From: Gemmatimonadota bacterium
Lineage (GTDB): Bacteria > Gemmatimonadota > Gemmatimonadetes > Longimicrobiales > Longimicrobiaceae
NCBI GenBank assembly: GCA_028287185.1
Contig: JAQBQD010000081.1
Span: 43,429-107,428 of the forward strand
Length of the DNA stretch: 64,000 nucleotides
Reading direction: 5' to 3'
The position numbers were made by a program, and so were the translations under genes. The notes beneath the pieces are model-generated. The model searched no databases, had not been told where the DNA came from, and was given only the letters and a program-made list of their open reading frames with translations. How positions within the stretch are numbered: the first letter of the stretch is position 1; each line of letters opens with the position of its first letter. Positions 26,269-34,199 of the stretch are shown here, one piece after another.

Positions 26269-27168
26269 TCACTCCGCGAGGGAGCCGATCGCCGCCGCCG
26301 AGGCAGCGTCCGCGCCGGCCGCCCACGGGTCCCCGCTCAGCCACTGCTTGTCCAGCGGCGAGAACAGGAAGACCATGCCGCCGTTGCCGATCTTGGGGAT
26401 CAGCTTGTCGGCGCGGGCCGTCTCCATCGCGGGGCAGCCCTCGCTGCGGCCCGCCTTGCCCGGCGTCACGTACGGCGCCCCGTGCACCACCACCTTGCGC
26501 GGGCGGGCCGCGTCGTTGAAACGGCCGGACACGCCGTTCATCCGCATGCCCATGGAGTGGTATGCCCGGCCGCCCGTGTGCCCGGTGAAGGCGTAGGTCT
26601 CCTGGGCCACGAACAGTCCCAGCGACGACGCGTTGCTGTCCTGCACGTTGGAGAACTTCGTCGGCACGCCGTCCTTGGCGCCGGACCCCCGGCCGTGGGC
26701 CACGGTGAAGGGCCCGTCCACCACCTTCAGCGCGTCCATGTCGAACACGTACCCGCGCGGCGTGTGGCTGTCCAGGCCGTAGTCCACGAAGTACAGGTAC
26801 GGCTTGCGCACCTGCTCCGGGTGGGCCGCCTTGAAGCCGTAGTACGCCTGGAACGCATACTTCAGCGCGTCCGGGTGGCTCTGCTTCGACACGAGGTTCA
26901 CCAGCGCGTGCAGCGCGCCCTGCACCTTCGCCGCCCGGACGTTCGCCGCCGCGGTGGCGGCCGTCGCCGGGGCCGAGCGGACGGCCGAAACGTCAAGGCG
27001 CGCCGGGGCGTTCGTGAAAGCGCTCGCCACCGAGGCCCCGCCCGCATCCGCGTCCGCGTGCCGGGCGCGGTCCAGGGCGGAGCCGGGCGAGCCGTGCGAG
27101 AGCGCGATGCCGAGACCCAGGCTCAGCGCCGCGGTCCCCATGGTCAGGTTCTGTAGCTTCAGGCGCAT
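26269..27168 (-). CDS. Murein L,D-transpeptidase catalytic domain family protein (YkuD_2-like), copy 1
   Basis: Predicted exported protein of 299 residues with an N-terminal signal-like hydrophobic stretch (LTMGTAALSLGLGIALSHG), an Ala-rich linker, then the catalytic-domain-like part from about residue 85. Conserved segments are RKPYLYFVDYGLDS, VAHGRGSGAKDGVPTKFSN and VVVHGAPYVTPGKAGRSEGC. The last holds the His and SxGC cysteine expected of L,D-transpeptidases. ATG at 27168 with GAGGGGG just upstream was preferred over a start nine codons earlier. A paralogue lies at 29672-30553. Whether it crosslinks murein or acts as a hydrolase is unknown. Confidence 0.87.
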   Translation of the reverse strand: MRLKLQNLTMGTAALSLGLGIALSHGSPGSALDRARHADADAGGASVASAFTNAPARLDVSAVRSAPATAATAAANVRAAKVQGALHALVNLVSKQSHPDALKYAFQAYYGFKAAHPEQVRKPYLYFVDYGLDSHTPRGYVFDMDALKVVDGPFTVAHGRGSGAKDGVPTKFSNVQDSNASSLGLFVAQETYAFTGHTGGRAYHSMGMRMNGVSGRFNDAARPRKVVVHGAPYVTPGKAGRSEGCPAMETARADKLIPKIGNGGMVFLFSPLDKQWLSGDPWAAGADAASAAAIGSLAE

Positions 27169-27278
27169 GTATCCCCCTCGGTTCGACGGGCGCATCCCAA
27201 ACGGACGGCGCTCGGAATCGGGCGTGACTGGGCGGGGGCGATGCGGGATTCTCCCCGCGCCGGCCGCCGCGTACGTTC

Positions 27279-27308
27279 ATTGTAAGTCGTTGTGATGATG
27301 CAATTTAA
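27279..27308 (-). promoter_or_regulatory. Possible promoter of transpeptidase-like copy 1
   Basis: Coding-strand TTAAAT (27308-27303), 18-base spacer, TACAAT (27284-27279) in a conspicuously AT-rich patch. The -10 is good, the -35 weak. The transcript leader would be about 105 bases. Confidence 0.4.
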
Positions 27309-27330
27309 CGCAGAAACATCCGAAAAGCAA

Positions 27331-27365
27331 CCCGCCCGGCGCGGACCAGGTCCACTCCGGGCGGG
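27331..27365 (-). terminator. Terminator of the unknown gene at 27394-28578
   Basis: Inverted repeat CCCGCCCGG / CCGGGCGGG with a 17-base loop, followed on the minus strand by TTGCTTTTCGG. It starts 28 bases after the stop codon. Confidence 0.55.
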
Positions 27366-27393
27366 CTGCTGCGCCGTCTCTCGCGTTCCGGGG

Positions 27394-28578
27394 CTACGGG
27401 AGGCGCATGGTGAGGGAGGACGGCCGGCTCGAAGCGGACACGGCCTTGTTCAGGCGCTCCAGCAGGCTCGGCTTCTTCGCGTTCCACTCGCGCAGGTCGT
27501 CGATGCGCGCCTCCGCCTGGGCGAGCCGCCCCTCGCGCGCCGCCAGCTCGCGCAGGTCGCGGACGAGGGCCACCGCCTCGTCGTAGCGCTTGGGCTGCTT
27601 GGTCGCGATCAGCGCGTCCACCCGCCGCCAGGCGTCCTCCTCCGTCGCGGCAAGGATGTCGAGGCAGCGCTCGTGGTTGGCGGCCAGCGCCGCCTCCAGG
27701 CGGGCCTTCTTCCGCGCCTTCCGCTCCTCGTCCACGCGCCGCCGCTCGTCGCGCATGGCCTCTGCCGCGTCCAGCAGCTCCTTCACGGTGCGCCGCGGCG
27801 CGGCTCCGGCGGGCGCCTCCCTCCCCAGCGTCCCGGCGTGCCGGCGAACGAGGTCGGCGCGCACGGCGCCCTCCTCGCCCCGCATCACGCGGACGAGCAG
27901 CGACATGCGCTCCGTTTCCGGTAGCGTCGCGAGCCACGCCTCCACGGCCACGCCCTCGGGGGCCGGCGGCGCGTCGGCACTGGCGGCCGCGGCGACGCGG
28001 ACCAGGTCTTCGTCGATGCGCAGGAAGCCGGCGAACGCCTGCTGCGCGGCCGAGAGGGTGCGCAGCCCGGGCGGCACCGCCGGCTCCCGCTCGGCACCGT
28101 CGTGCTCGAAGGAGGCATCCTGCGCCCAGAGCAGCCATCCGAGGTAGAGGGCGCGGTGGTCGCCGGCGGCGATCTCGGTGCGGACGGGGAGGATGGCCGA
28201 CAGCAGGCCGGTGCCGTCGTCCTCCCACTCACCGCTCTCGTCCTCCGAGCGGTACGACAGCACCACGTGCTCCCCGTCGGCGGAGGCCGATGCGACCTCG
28301 CCCGGGCAGAAACGGGCCCCCGTCTCCGCGTCCAGCATCTGCAGCGGCAGGCGCAGCATCAGCTCGTGCGTGCCCCAGTTGGCGAGGTACAGGAAGCCGT
28401 CGAACCAGCGCTGCATCCAGCCGAACGCATCGCCCTTGAAGTCGCCCCACTCGTACGAGTTCACGAAGCTGCGCGAGGTGATGGCCGCCCGCGTCGACAC
28501 CGCCCGCATGCGGCGGCGGTCCTCCTCGGTCAGCGCGCGGTCGACGGCCTGGAACTCGTAGTACTGGTACTCGCTCAC
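27394..28578 (-). CDS. Uncharacterised conserved protein
   Basis: A 394-residue soluble protein I recognise only as a recurring uncharacterised family. The N-terminus (SEYQYYEFQAVDRALTEED, FVNSYEWGDFKGDAFGWM, FDGFLYLANWGTHELMLRLP) is rich in aromatics and looks conserved. The C-terminal 150 residues are charged and predicted helical/coiled (RDERRRVDEERKARKKARLE), ending near LRELAAREGRLAQAEARI. GTG at 28578 follows GGAGGG at 5 bases. It is divergently placed from the HEAT-like gene, with 133 bases between. No catalytic motif was seen. Confidence 0.82.
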   Translation of the reverse strand: MSEYQYYEFQAVDRALTEEDRRRMRAVSTRAAITSRSFVNSYEWGDFKGDAFGWMQRWFDGFLYLANWGTHELMLRLPLQMLDAETGARFCPGEVASASADGEHVVLSYRSEDESGEWEDDGTGLLSAILPVRTEIAAGDHRALYLGWLLWAQDASFEHDGAEREPAVPPGLRTLSAAQQAFAGFLRIDEDLVRVAAAASADAPPAPEGVAVEAWLATLPETERMSLLVRVMRGEEGAVRADLVRRHAGTLGREAPAGAAPRRTVKELLDAAEAMRDERRRVDEERKARKKARLEAALAANHERCLDILAATEEDAWRRVDALIATKQPKRYDEAVALVRDLRELAAREGRLAQAEARIDDLREWNAKKPSLLERLNKAVSASSRPSSLTMRLP

Positions 28579-28711
28579 GGATTCCCTCCGGTCTGGGGAT
28601 GGGACGCGAGCGGGCAGATTGCGTCGCGGCGTGGCCGCTGTCAACTTGTGCTCGAGCCGGCCCGCACGCGGCCCCCCGTCCGCATGCCGAACACCCCTGG
28701 AGCGACCGCCC

Positions 28712-29530
28712 ATGCCGACGTCCCCGCCCTACCTTCCCCCACTCGACCAGCTCGTCGCGCTCGGCGATCCCACCGAGATCGGCGAGGACTGGCCGGACTA
28801 CCCGGCGATGGGCATCGCCGCCGAGCACGTACCCGAGCTGATCCGCATGGCGCGCGACCGGGACATGCTGAAAGCCGACGCCGAGACGCCCGAGGGGTGG
28901 GCGGGGCTGCACGCGTGGCGCGCGCTGGGCCAGCTTCGCGCCCCGTCCGCCGCCGTGCCGCTGCTTCGCCTGATGGTGCGCGAGGCGGACGAAGACAACG
29001 ACTGGGCGATGGAGGAGATTCCCGTCGTGCTCGGGATGATCGGGCCGCCCGCGCTGGAGCCCCTGCAGGAGATGCTGCCGCTGCTGGCGCGCGAGGACGA
29101 ATGGTCCGTCACCGCCGCGGTCGGGAGCGCGCTGGTGAAGGTGGCGAAGCATTTTCCCGACACCCGCGACGCGGTGGTCGCGGCCCTTGCCCGCCAGCTC
29201 GAGTCGGCGCGGCAGCAGGACGCGACCACGAACGCGTTCCTGGTGTCGAACCTCCTCAGCCTGTCGGCCGTGGAGGCGGCCGCGGTGATGGAGGCGGCGT
29301 TCGCCGGGGAGGAGGTCGACGAGGCGGTGGTCGGCGACTGGGAGGACGTGCAGATCTCGCTGGGCCTGCGGACGGAGCGCAGCACTCCGCGGCGCAGGAT
29401 CGACTTCGGCCTTCCGAAGGATTTCCTCGGCCGCCAGCCGCCGCGCAGCGCGCCGAAGCCGCCGACGAAGACCAAGCAGCAGCGCAAGGCCGAGAAGGCC
29501 GCCCGCAAGCGCAACCGGAAGAAGCGCTGA
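28712..29530 (+). CDS. HEAT-repeat-like protein
   Basis: A 272-residue helical-repeat protein. The body (residues 40-200) consists of alternating helix pairs such as LHAWRALGQLRAPSAAVPLL, EIPVVLGMIGPPALEPLQEM and VTAAVGSALVKVAKHFPDTR, typical of HEAT/PBS-like scaffolds. It ends in a strongly basic tail (KTKQQRKAEKAARKRNRKKR) that could bind nucleic acid or an acidic partner. ATG at 28712 was chosen because upstream residues are low-complexity. It is divergent from 27394-28578, and both sit between two transpeptidase-like paralogues. Function is unknown. Confidence 0.78.
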   Translation: MPTSPPYLPPLDQLVALGDPTEIGEDWPDYPAMGIAAEHVPELIRMARDRDMLKADAETPEGWAGLHAWRALGQLRAPSAAVPLLRLMVREADEDNDWAMEEIPVVLGMIGPPALEPLQEMLPLLAREDEWSVTAAVGSALVKVAKHFPDTRDAVVAALARQLESARQQDATTNAFLVSNLLSLSAVEAAAVMEAAFAGEEVDEAVVGDWEDVQISLGLRTERSTPRRRIDFGLPKDFLGRQPPRSAPKPPTKTKQQRKAEKAARKRNRKKR

Positions 29531-29570
29531 GCACGCCCCCCGCGATCCCGGTGGAATCGCTCGGAGACGA

Positions 29571-29608
29571 CGAACCGCCCGGCGGGAAGATCCCCACCGG
29601 GCGGTTCG
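29571..29608. terminator. Terminator between convergent genes
   Basis: 12-bp inverted repeat CGAACCGCCCGG / CCGGGCGGTTCG with a 14-base loop, 40 bases after the HEAT-like stop and 63 before the end of transpeptidase-like copy 2. Probably serves both. Confidence 0.6.
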
Positions 29609-29671
29609 TGTGTCGAGCAGTTCTCAGATCCGGGGCGCTCGCGATGCGGTGCGGGCGACGCGCCGCCGCGG

Positions 29672-30553
29672 CTATCCGTTCGCCGAGCCGGCCTCCGCGC
29701 TGTCGCCGTGGGCCCAGGGGTCCTCGCTCAGCCACGCTCCGTCCAGCGGCGAGAAGAGGAACACCAGGGCGCCGTTCGCCAGCGTGGGGATCAGCTCCTG
29801 CGCGCGCCCGGGCTCCATCGCGGGGCAGCCCTCGCTGCGTCCGGCCTTGTCGGGAGCGACGTAGGGCGCGCCGTGCACCACCACCCCGCGCGAGCGAGCC
29901 CGGTTGTTGAACGCGCCCGACAGCCCCGTCAGCCGCAGCCCGATGGAGCGGTACAGGCGGCCGCTGTTGTGGCCGGTGAACGAGTACGTCTCCTGCGCCA
30001 GGAACAGCCCCAGCGACGTGGCGGCGCTGCCGTTGCGGTTGGAGAAGCGCGTCGGCACGCCGTCACGCCCGCTGGACGAGCCGCGGCCGTGCGCCACGGT
30101 GAAGGGCCCGTCCACCACGCGCAGGGCCTCCATGTCGAACACGTATCCGCGCGGGGTTCGGCTGTCCAGGCCGTAGTCCACGAAGTACAGGTACGGCTTG
30201 CGGACCTTCTCGGGATGCGCGGCCTTGAAGTTGTAGTAGGCCTCGAACGCCAGCCGCAGCGCCTGCGGGTGGCTCTGCTCCCGGACGCGCGCGCCCAGCA
30301 CGCCCAGCGCCGAGTGCACCCGCGCCTCGCGCGAGTAGCCCAGCCCCGTCTCGATGCCCACGCCGTTCAGCACGGCGCGCGCGGCCTTCCACGCGTTCTG
30401 CGCGGGCAGCGGAGCGTTCGCGGGCACGGCGGCGGCGGTCGACGGAAGGCGGCGGGCGCGGAGGGTGGCCGCGTCGAGGACGTGGTGCGGAAGTGCGCCG
30501 CTGACTCCCAGGCAGAAGCCGGCGGCGGCGAGCACGTGCAGGTTTGAGCGCAT
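29672..30553 (-). CDS. Murein L,D-transpeptidase catalytic domain family protein (YkuD_2-like), copy 2
   Basis: Paralogue of 26269-27168 (293 residues). The N-terminal signal-like segment is VLAAAGFCLGVSGALPHHVL. The conserved core is nearly identical to copy 1 (KPYLYFVDYGLDS, TPRGYVFDMEALRVVDGPFT, VAHGRGSSSGRDGVPTRFSN) and the catalytic-site region is VVVHGAPYVAPDKAGRSEGC. Linker and tail differ. ATG at 30553 begins a plausible exported protein; the longer frame upstream is not protein-like. A GGA lies close to the start, so the exact initiation is less certain. Confidence 0.85.
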   Translation of the reverse strand: MRSNLHVLAAAGFCLGVSGALPHHVLDAATLRARRLPSTAAAVPANAPLPAQNAWKAARAVLNGVGIETGLGYSREARVHSALGVLGARVREQSHPQALRLAFEAYYNFKAAHPEKVRKPYLYFVDYGLDSRTPRGYVFDMEALRVVDGPFTVAHGRGSSSGRDGVPTRFSNRNGSAATSLGLFLAQETYSFTGHNSGRLYRSIGLRLTGLSGAFNNRARSRGVVVHGAPYVAPDKAGRSEGCPAMEPGRAQELIPTLANGALVFLFSPLDGAWLSEDPWAHGDSAEAGSANG

Positions 30554-30966
30554 GTCCTGGCAGCGCTTCCGAGCACGCGAGCACGGGGCCCACGCGTGAA
30601 AGCAGGTCGGGCGGATTGTCGTGGCGGATGCCCACGCGGGGGACGTACGCACCGGGGAGGTGCACGGGCCGCGAAGACGTATGTGCCGGGGATCGAAGAC
30701 CATAGACCCCCCAGCCGGCGAGAGGTTCCACACTCGCCGCCGCCCATCGCGAAATCGCCGGAACGGCGACAGATTCGTTCGATCGACGCCGCCGTCCCGG
30801 AGACGGGAGGCCCCGCGTTCTCAGCGGAACCGGGCGTGGCAGTTCAAACCAGGTGGCGCGGTCGATCGCCCGCGATGACCAGCGATCCGGATCGTCCCGT
30901 CGAGCACGTTCGCGGGGCGCCGGCTCACGCCGCCGGGACGCACCACATCCAACCGGAGCAGCGCGC
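30554..30966. other. Intergenic region between divergent genes (413 bases)
   Basis: Separates transpeptidase-like copy 2 from the DUF488 gene. No reading frame, strong hairpin or well-formed promoter was recognised; it presumably contains both promoters. Confidence 0.35.
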
Positions 30967-31413
30967 ATGCATCCCCTGGCCACCATCGGCTACGAAGACA
31001 CGACCGTGGAGCGCTTTCTCGACACGCTGAAGGCCGCGGGCGTGGACCTGCTGGTGGACGTGCGCGCCGTCGCCGGCAGCCGGCGGCCGGGATTCGCGAA
31101 GACGAAGCTGGCGGCCAACGTGGGCGGCATCGGCATCGAGTACCTGCACCTGCGCGCCCTGGGCACCCCCGCCGACGGCCGCGCCGCCGCCCGCGCCGGC
31201 CGCCACGACGAGATGAAGGCCATCTTCCAGCAACACCTCGCCACGCCGGAGGCGCAGGACGAGTTGGAGACGCTCGCCGGCCTCGTCCGCGCCGGCCGCC
31301 ACGTCTGCCTGCTCTGCCTGGAGGCCGACCCCGCGCACTGCCACCGCACCCTGGTCGCCGCCGCCCTCAAGGAGCTCGTCCCGATCGAGGTGACGAACCT
31401 CCGCCCGCAATGA
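30967..31413 (+). CDS. DUF488 family protein
   Basis: A compact 148-residue protein of the DUF488 family. It has the N-terminal TIGYEDTTVERFLDTLKAAG, the DVRAVAGSRRPGFAKTKLA arginine-rich segment, and the diagnostic CLLCLEADPAHCHRTLVAAA near the C-terminus (two Cys plus Cys-His-Arg). The family has no established biochemical role; the CxE..P..CHR motif suggests metal or phosphate-ester chemistry. Monocistronic. ATG at 30967 was selected over a longer, arginine-rich upstream frame. Confidence 0.88.
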   Translation: MHPLATIGYEDTTVERFLDTLKAAGVDLLVDVRAVAGSRRPGFAKTKLAANVGGIGIEYLHLRALGTPADGRAAARAGRHDEMKAIFQQHLATPEAQDELETLAGLVRAGRHVCLLCLEADPAHCHRTLVAAALKELVPIEVTNLRPQ

Positions 31414-31502
31414 GTCGGACCGCATCCCCGCGGCTCGTGGGACTCCGCCCTCCCGGTGTCGAATCGAGAGAAGACGCAGGGTCGATGGACGGTGGATGGA
31501 AG

Positions 31503-31536
31503 AAGCCCGGCGAGGACGGTTGTCCTTGCCGGGCTT
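31503..31536 (-). terminator. Terminator downstream of tRNA-Val
   Basis: 15-bp inverted repeat (AAGCCCGGCGAGGAC / GTCCTTGCCGGGCTT, one G-T mismatch) with a 4-base loop, 18 bases after the tRNA 3' end, followed on the minus strand by TTCTTCC. Confidence 0.65.
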
Positions 31537-31554
31537 CGATTCGTCGGTCGATGA

Positions 31555-31629
31555 TGGGCGCTGAGGGATTCGAACCCCCGACCCCCTCGGTGTAAGCGAG
31601 GTGCTCTGAACCAGCTGAGCTAAGCGCCC
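31555..31629 (-). tRNA. tRNA-Val (anticodon UAC)
   Basis: Complete cloverleaf in 75 bases: acceptor stem GGGCGCT/AGCGCCC, D-arm GCTC...GAGC, anticodon arm CCTCG-CTTACAC-CGAGG giving anticodon TAC, T-arm with TTCGAAT, discriminator A. CCA is not encoded. It lies 13 bases downstream of a small membrane-protein gene on the same strand and may share its transcript. Confidence 0.96.
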
Positions 31630-31642
31630 GTGGGGTCCGCCG

Positions 31643-31870
31643 TCAGCGGATGATGCCGAGCGGGATCAGCACCGTGTAGCCCAGCACCAGCAGCAGCGGA
31701 GCGGCCACGATGGAGCCCTGCGACAGCAGCACGTACCCCAGCACGATGGTGAACAGCCCCGCCGCGAGCAGCGCGAGGTTCTGCACCGAGAAGCGCACCT
31801 CGGCCTCGGCCTCGGGCGCGGCGACGGCGGTGGTGCGCGTCTGCTGGATGGCGGGTGTAGGTCTGGGCAT
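31643..31870 (-). CDS. Small two-helix membrane protein (DUF3098-like)
   Basis: A 75-residue protein with a soluble N-terminal third and two hydrophobic helices (NLALLAAGLFTIVLGYVLL and VAAPLLLVLGYTVLIPLGII) joined by SQGSI. The GYVLLSQGS...APLLLVLGY pattern resembles DUF3098-type small membrane proteins. Immediately upstream of tRNA-Val. No function is known. Confidence 0.78.
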   Translation of the reverse strand: MPRPTPAIQQTRTTAVAAPEAEAEVRFSVQNLALLAAGLFTIVLGYVLLSQGSIVAAPLLLVLGYTVLIPLGIIR

Positions 31871-31987
31871 GCGACGAAGCTACCGGGTGGAATATTCCGC
31901 GTCAACCCCGCGGCGCGCTCGCTCGGAGGGGCCGCCGGACCCGCGGATGCGCGCGTTCGCGAGGCTCGGTGGAGGGCGGGCCGCACC

Positions 31988-32974
31988 TCACTCGTCGGGC
32001 GGCGGCGCCTCGGAGAGCGGGTACTCGACCCCCACCAGCTCCGGCCGGTGCGGCGGCAGCATGCGGGTTTCCGCGGCCATCTCGGCCAGGATGCGCCGCG
32101 ACTTCCGCCGGCGCGGGATCCAGATCAGCAGCACCAGCGCGGTGATGATCAGCCCGATGGGCGCGGCGGAGGTGAGCGCCGACATCCAGCCGTAGTGCAG
32201 CCGCACCCAGTCGCGCCACTCCGTCTCCACGTGCCCCGTCGTGGTGCCGAAGGTGGCCCGCAGCGCGACTTCCAGCGTGCCCCGCTCCCGCCAGCTGGCG
32301 AGCAGCACCTCGAAGCCGTGCTCCCCGTTGCGCTGCTGCAGGTACTGCACGGCGGTGGCGGACAGCAGGTAGGCCAGCCGCGCGCGGTCGGCGCCCTCGG
32401 GCCAGCCCAGCTCCAGCGAGTCCAGCGGCGGCGCCTTCCCCGCCGCGATGGCCACGCGCAGCTTCCACGCGCTCTCCGCGTCCAGGCCGCCCGATGCGAT
32501 CTCGGCGTACCCCTCGTCGAACCAGCGCGGCACCGGGCGGCCCAGGTAGGCGTTCAGCGCCAGGTGCGCCACCTCGTGGCGGATGAGCTGCACCGAGCCC
32601 CCCGGCTCCCGCGCCGACGCCCACCCCGGCAGCACGATCTCGCGCCGCTCGGGGATGGCGATGCCGCCCGCCCACTCCGGCGCCGCGTCGTCCGTCAGCC
32701 GGCGGAACGCGGCCGGGTCGGGCGCGAGCAGGATGGTCGTCCCCGCGGGCGCCCCGCGCCGCCCGATGCCCGCCAGCCGCATGGGTTGCCGCGCGATCGC
32801 CAGCACCTCCTCCGCCCGCCCGCGCTGCCCCGGCCAGAACACCACGCGCACGCCCCCCGCCGCCACCTGCTCCTGCGCCCGCACGTCCGCGTGCGACGCG
32901 AGCACCAGCGCGCCGGCCAGCACACAGCGTCCGGCGACCGAACGAACGAAGGCTGCGATCCGGGAGAGGGGCAA
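31988..32974 (-). CDS. Membrane-anchored zinc metallopeptidase-like protein (peptidase MA-like)
   Basis: Predicted exported gluzincin. With the start taken at TTG 32974 (GGAG five bases upstream) it has 328 residues: a signal peptide (about 1-34), then the zinc motif LIRHEVAHLALN (HExxH at 133-137) and WFDEGYAEIAS (third ligand Glu near 154). One C-terminal membrane helix (IGLIITALVLLIWIP, about 265-280) leads to a short cytoplasmic tail. An ATG at 33103 is an alternative, but its added residues look non-coding. The active site would face the periplasm. Substrate is unknown. Confidence 0.8.
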   Translation of the reverse strand: MPLSRIAAFVRSVAGRCVLAGALVLASHADVRAQEQVAAGGVRVVFWPGQRGRAEEVLAIARQPMRLAGIGRRGAPAGTTILLAPDPAAFRRLTDDAAPEWAGGIAIPERREIVLPGWASAREPGGSVQLIRHEVAHLALNAYLGRPVPRWFDEGYAEIASGGLDAESAWKLRVAIAAGKAPPLDSLELGWPEGADRARLAYLLSATAVQYLQQRNGEHGFEVLLASWRERGTLEVALRATFGTTTGHVETEWRDWVRLHYGWMSALTSAAPIGLIITALVLLIWIPRRRKSRRILAEMAAETRMLPPHRPELVGVEYPLSEAPPPDE

Positions 32975-33335
32975 ACGGCTCCGGAGATGGGAAGCGGCGA
33001 AGGACCCGCAGCCATACTCCCGCCAGGTACCCCGGGTTCCGCGCCGGACGTCCACCGGCACGGTCGCCACAACGGACTTCAACCGCGCGCACCACCATCC
33101 CATCGCCCGAATGCGCCGTTCGCAGGCGCCTGCCCAGGGAGCGCCGGCCGGGGCTCGGAGGAAAGAACTCCGAGCGCAGCGACATTGTTCTTTCCGGAGA
33201 GCCGCGGCCGCGCGACCGCCCGCGCCGCGCGCCGATCCCCGCCGGTCCCAGCCGGTCCGGACGAGCAAGGGCGCCCGATCCCGAAGACCAGGCGCCCAAC
33301 GCCGTCCATCCAATTCGGGAACCGGCCGAAGCCGC
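32975..33335. other. Region between the peptidase gene and the Che/Mgl cluster (361 bases)
   Basis: No supported gene. A 7-bp inverted repeat GGGCGCC / GGCGCCC (33269-33275, 33291-33297) followed on the minus strand by TTGCTCG lies 38 bases after the last Che/Mgl-cluster gene and may be its terminator. The peptidase start is uncertain, so its true 5' end could extend into this region. Confidence 0.4.
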
Positions 33336-34199
33336 TTACGCGAACTCCACCACCTGCCCCTTCTCCAGCTTCGCCAGCGCCTTCGCGCAGCGCTCGCCCC
33401 ACAGGTTGAAGCGGTTGGTCTCCATCCCCGTGCGCCACGAATCCGCGGCCTGCGCCAGGTTGCCCTCCAGGTAGTAGGCGTGGCCCATCTCCCAGTACGC
33501 CTCCAGCATGTTGGGGCCCAGCTCCAGCGTCTTGCGGAAGAAGGAGCGCGCGTCGTCGTACATCTCGCGCTCCAGGTACACCAGGCCCATGTAGAAGTTG
33601 GCGTACAGCGTGGCCTTGCGGTCCGAGTCCAGCCGGATCACCCGGGACAGGTGCTCGATCGCCTCGCCGAAGATCTCCTTCTTGAGGCAGATGTAGCCCA
33701 GGTTGACGCGCGCCAGGGGGTTGTTGGGATCCTTGCTGAGCACCTTGTAGTAGGTGTACAGCGCCTCGTCGTACTGCTCGCGCAGCATCTGCGCCCAGCC
33801 CAGCAGGCTCTCCGCCTGGGGATCGTTGGGCGCCAGCTCCAGGGCGCGCTCCAGCTCCTTCACGGCGCGCGCGTGGTCGCCGGCGGCGATGGCGCTCCAG
33901 CCGCGCTCCACGTAGGTGGAGCTGCCCAGGTGGTCGGACCGCGTGGTCGCGGGCGCCGCGGCCGCGGACGCCTTCGCCGTCGCCGCGGCGGCCGCGGCGA
34001 TCTGCTTGTAGCGGTCCACCAGCTCGCGGATGCGCTCCCGGAAGCCGGTCAGGTGCTCCAGCGCGGCCTCCGTCTCGCGGAACAGGCCCACGATCTCCTG
34101 GCGCACCTTCTCGCGCTCCGACGGCCGCACCTGCTCCAGCTCGCCCTGGATGCGCTGGTAGCGGGCCTCGTACTCGGCAAAAAGCTCTTCCGTGCTCAT
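33336..34199 (-). CDS. TPR protein of the chemosensory cluster
   Basis: A 287-residue cytoplasmic protein. Residues 1-75 form a charged coiled coil (LEQVRPSEREKVRQEIVGLF), followed by an alanine-rich linker and at least five TPR units (e.g. YVERGWSAIAAGDHARAVKE, YYKVLSKDPNNPLARVNLGY, ANFYMGLVYLEREMYDDARS). Last gene of the cluster; ATG at 34199 overlaps the cheW stop (ATGA). Probably a protein-protein adaptor for the signalling array. Confidence 0.88.
   Translation of the reverse strand: MSTEELFAEYEARYQRIQGELEQVRPSEREKVRQEIVGLFRETEAALEHLTGFRERIRELVDRYKQIAAAAAATAKASAAAAPATTRSDHLGSSTYVERGWSAIAAGDHARAVKELERALELAPNDPQAESLLGWAQMLREQYDEALYTYYKVLSKDPNNPLARVNLGYICLKKEIFGEAIEHLSRVIRLDSDRKATLYANFYMGLVYLEREMYDDARSFFRKTLELGPNMLEAYWEMGHAYYLEGNLAQAADSWRTGMETNRFNLWGERCAKALAKLEKGQVVEFA

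Noticed and set aside
31410..31595. Short plus-strand frame ending at tRNA-Val (reads EGFEPPTPSV)
   Set aside because: The C-terminal sequence is the familiar antisense translation of a tRNA T-arm; not a gene.
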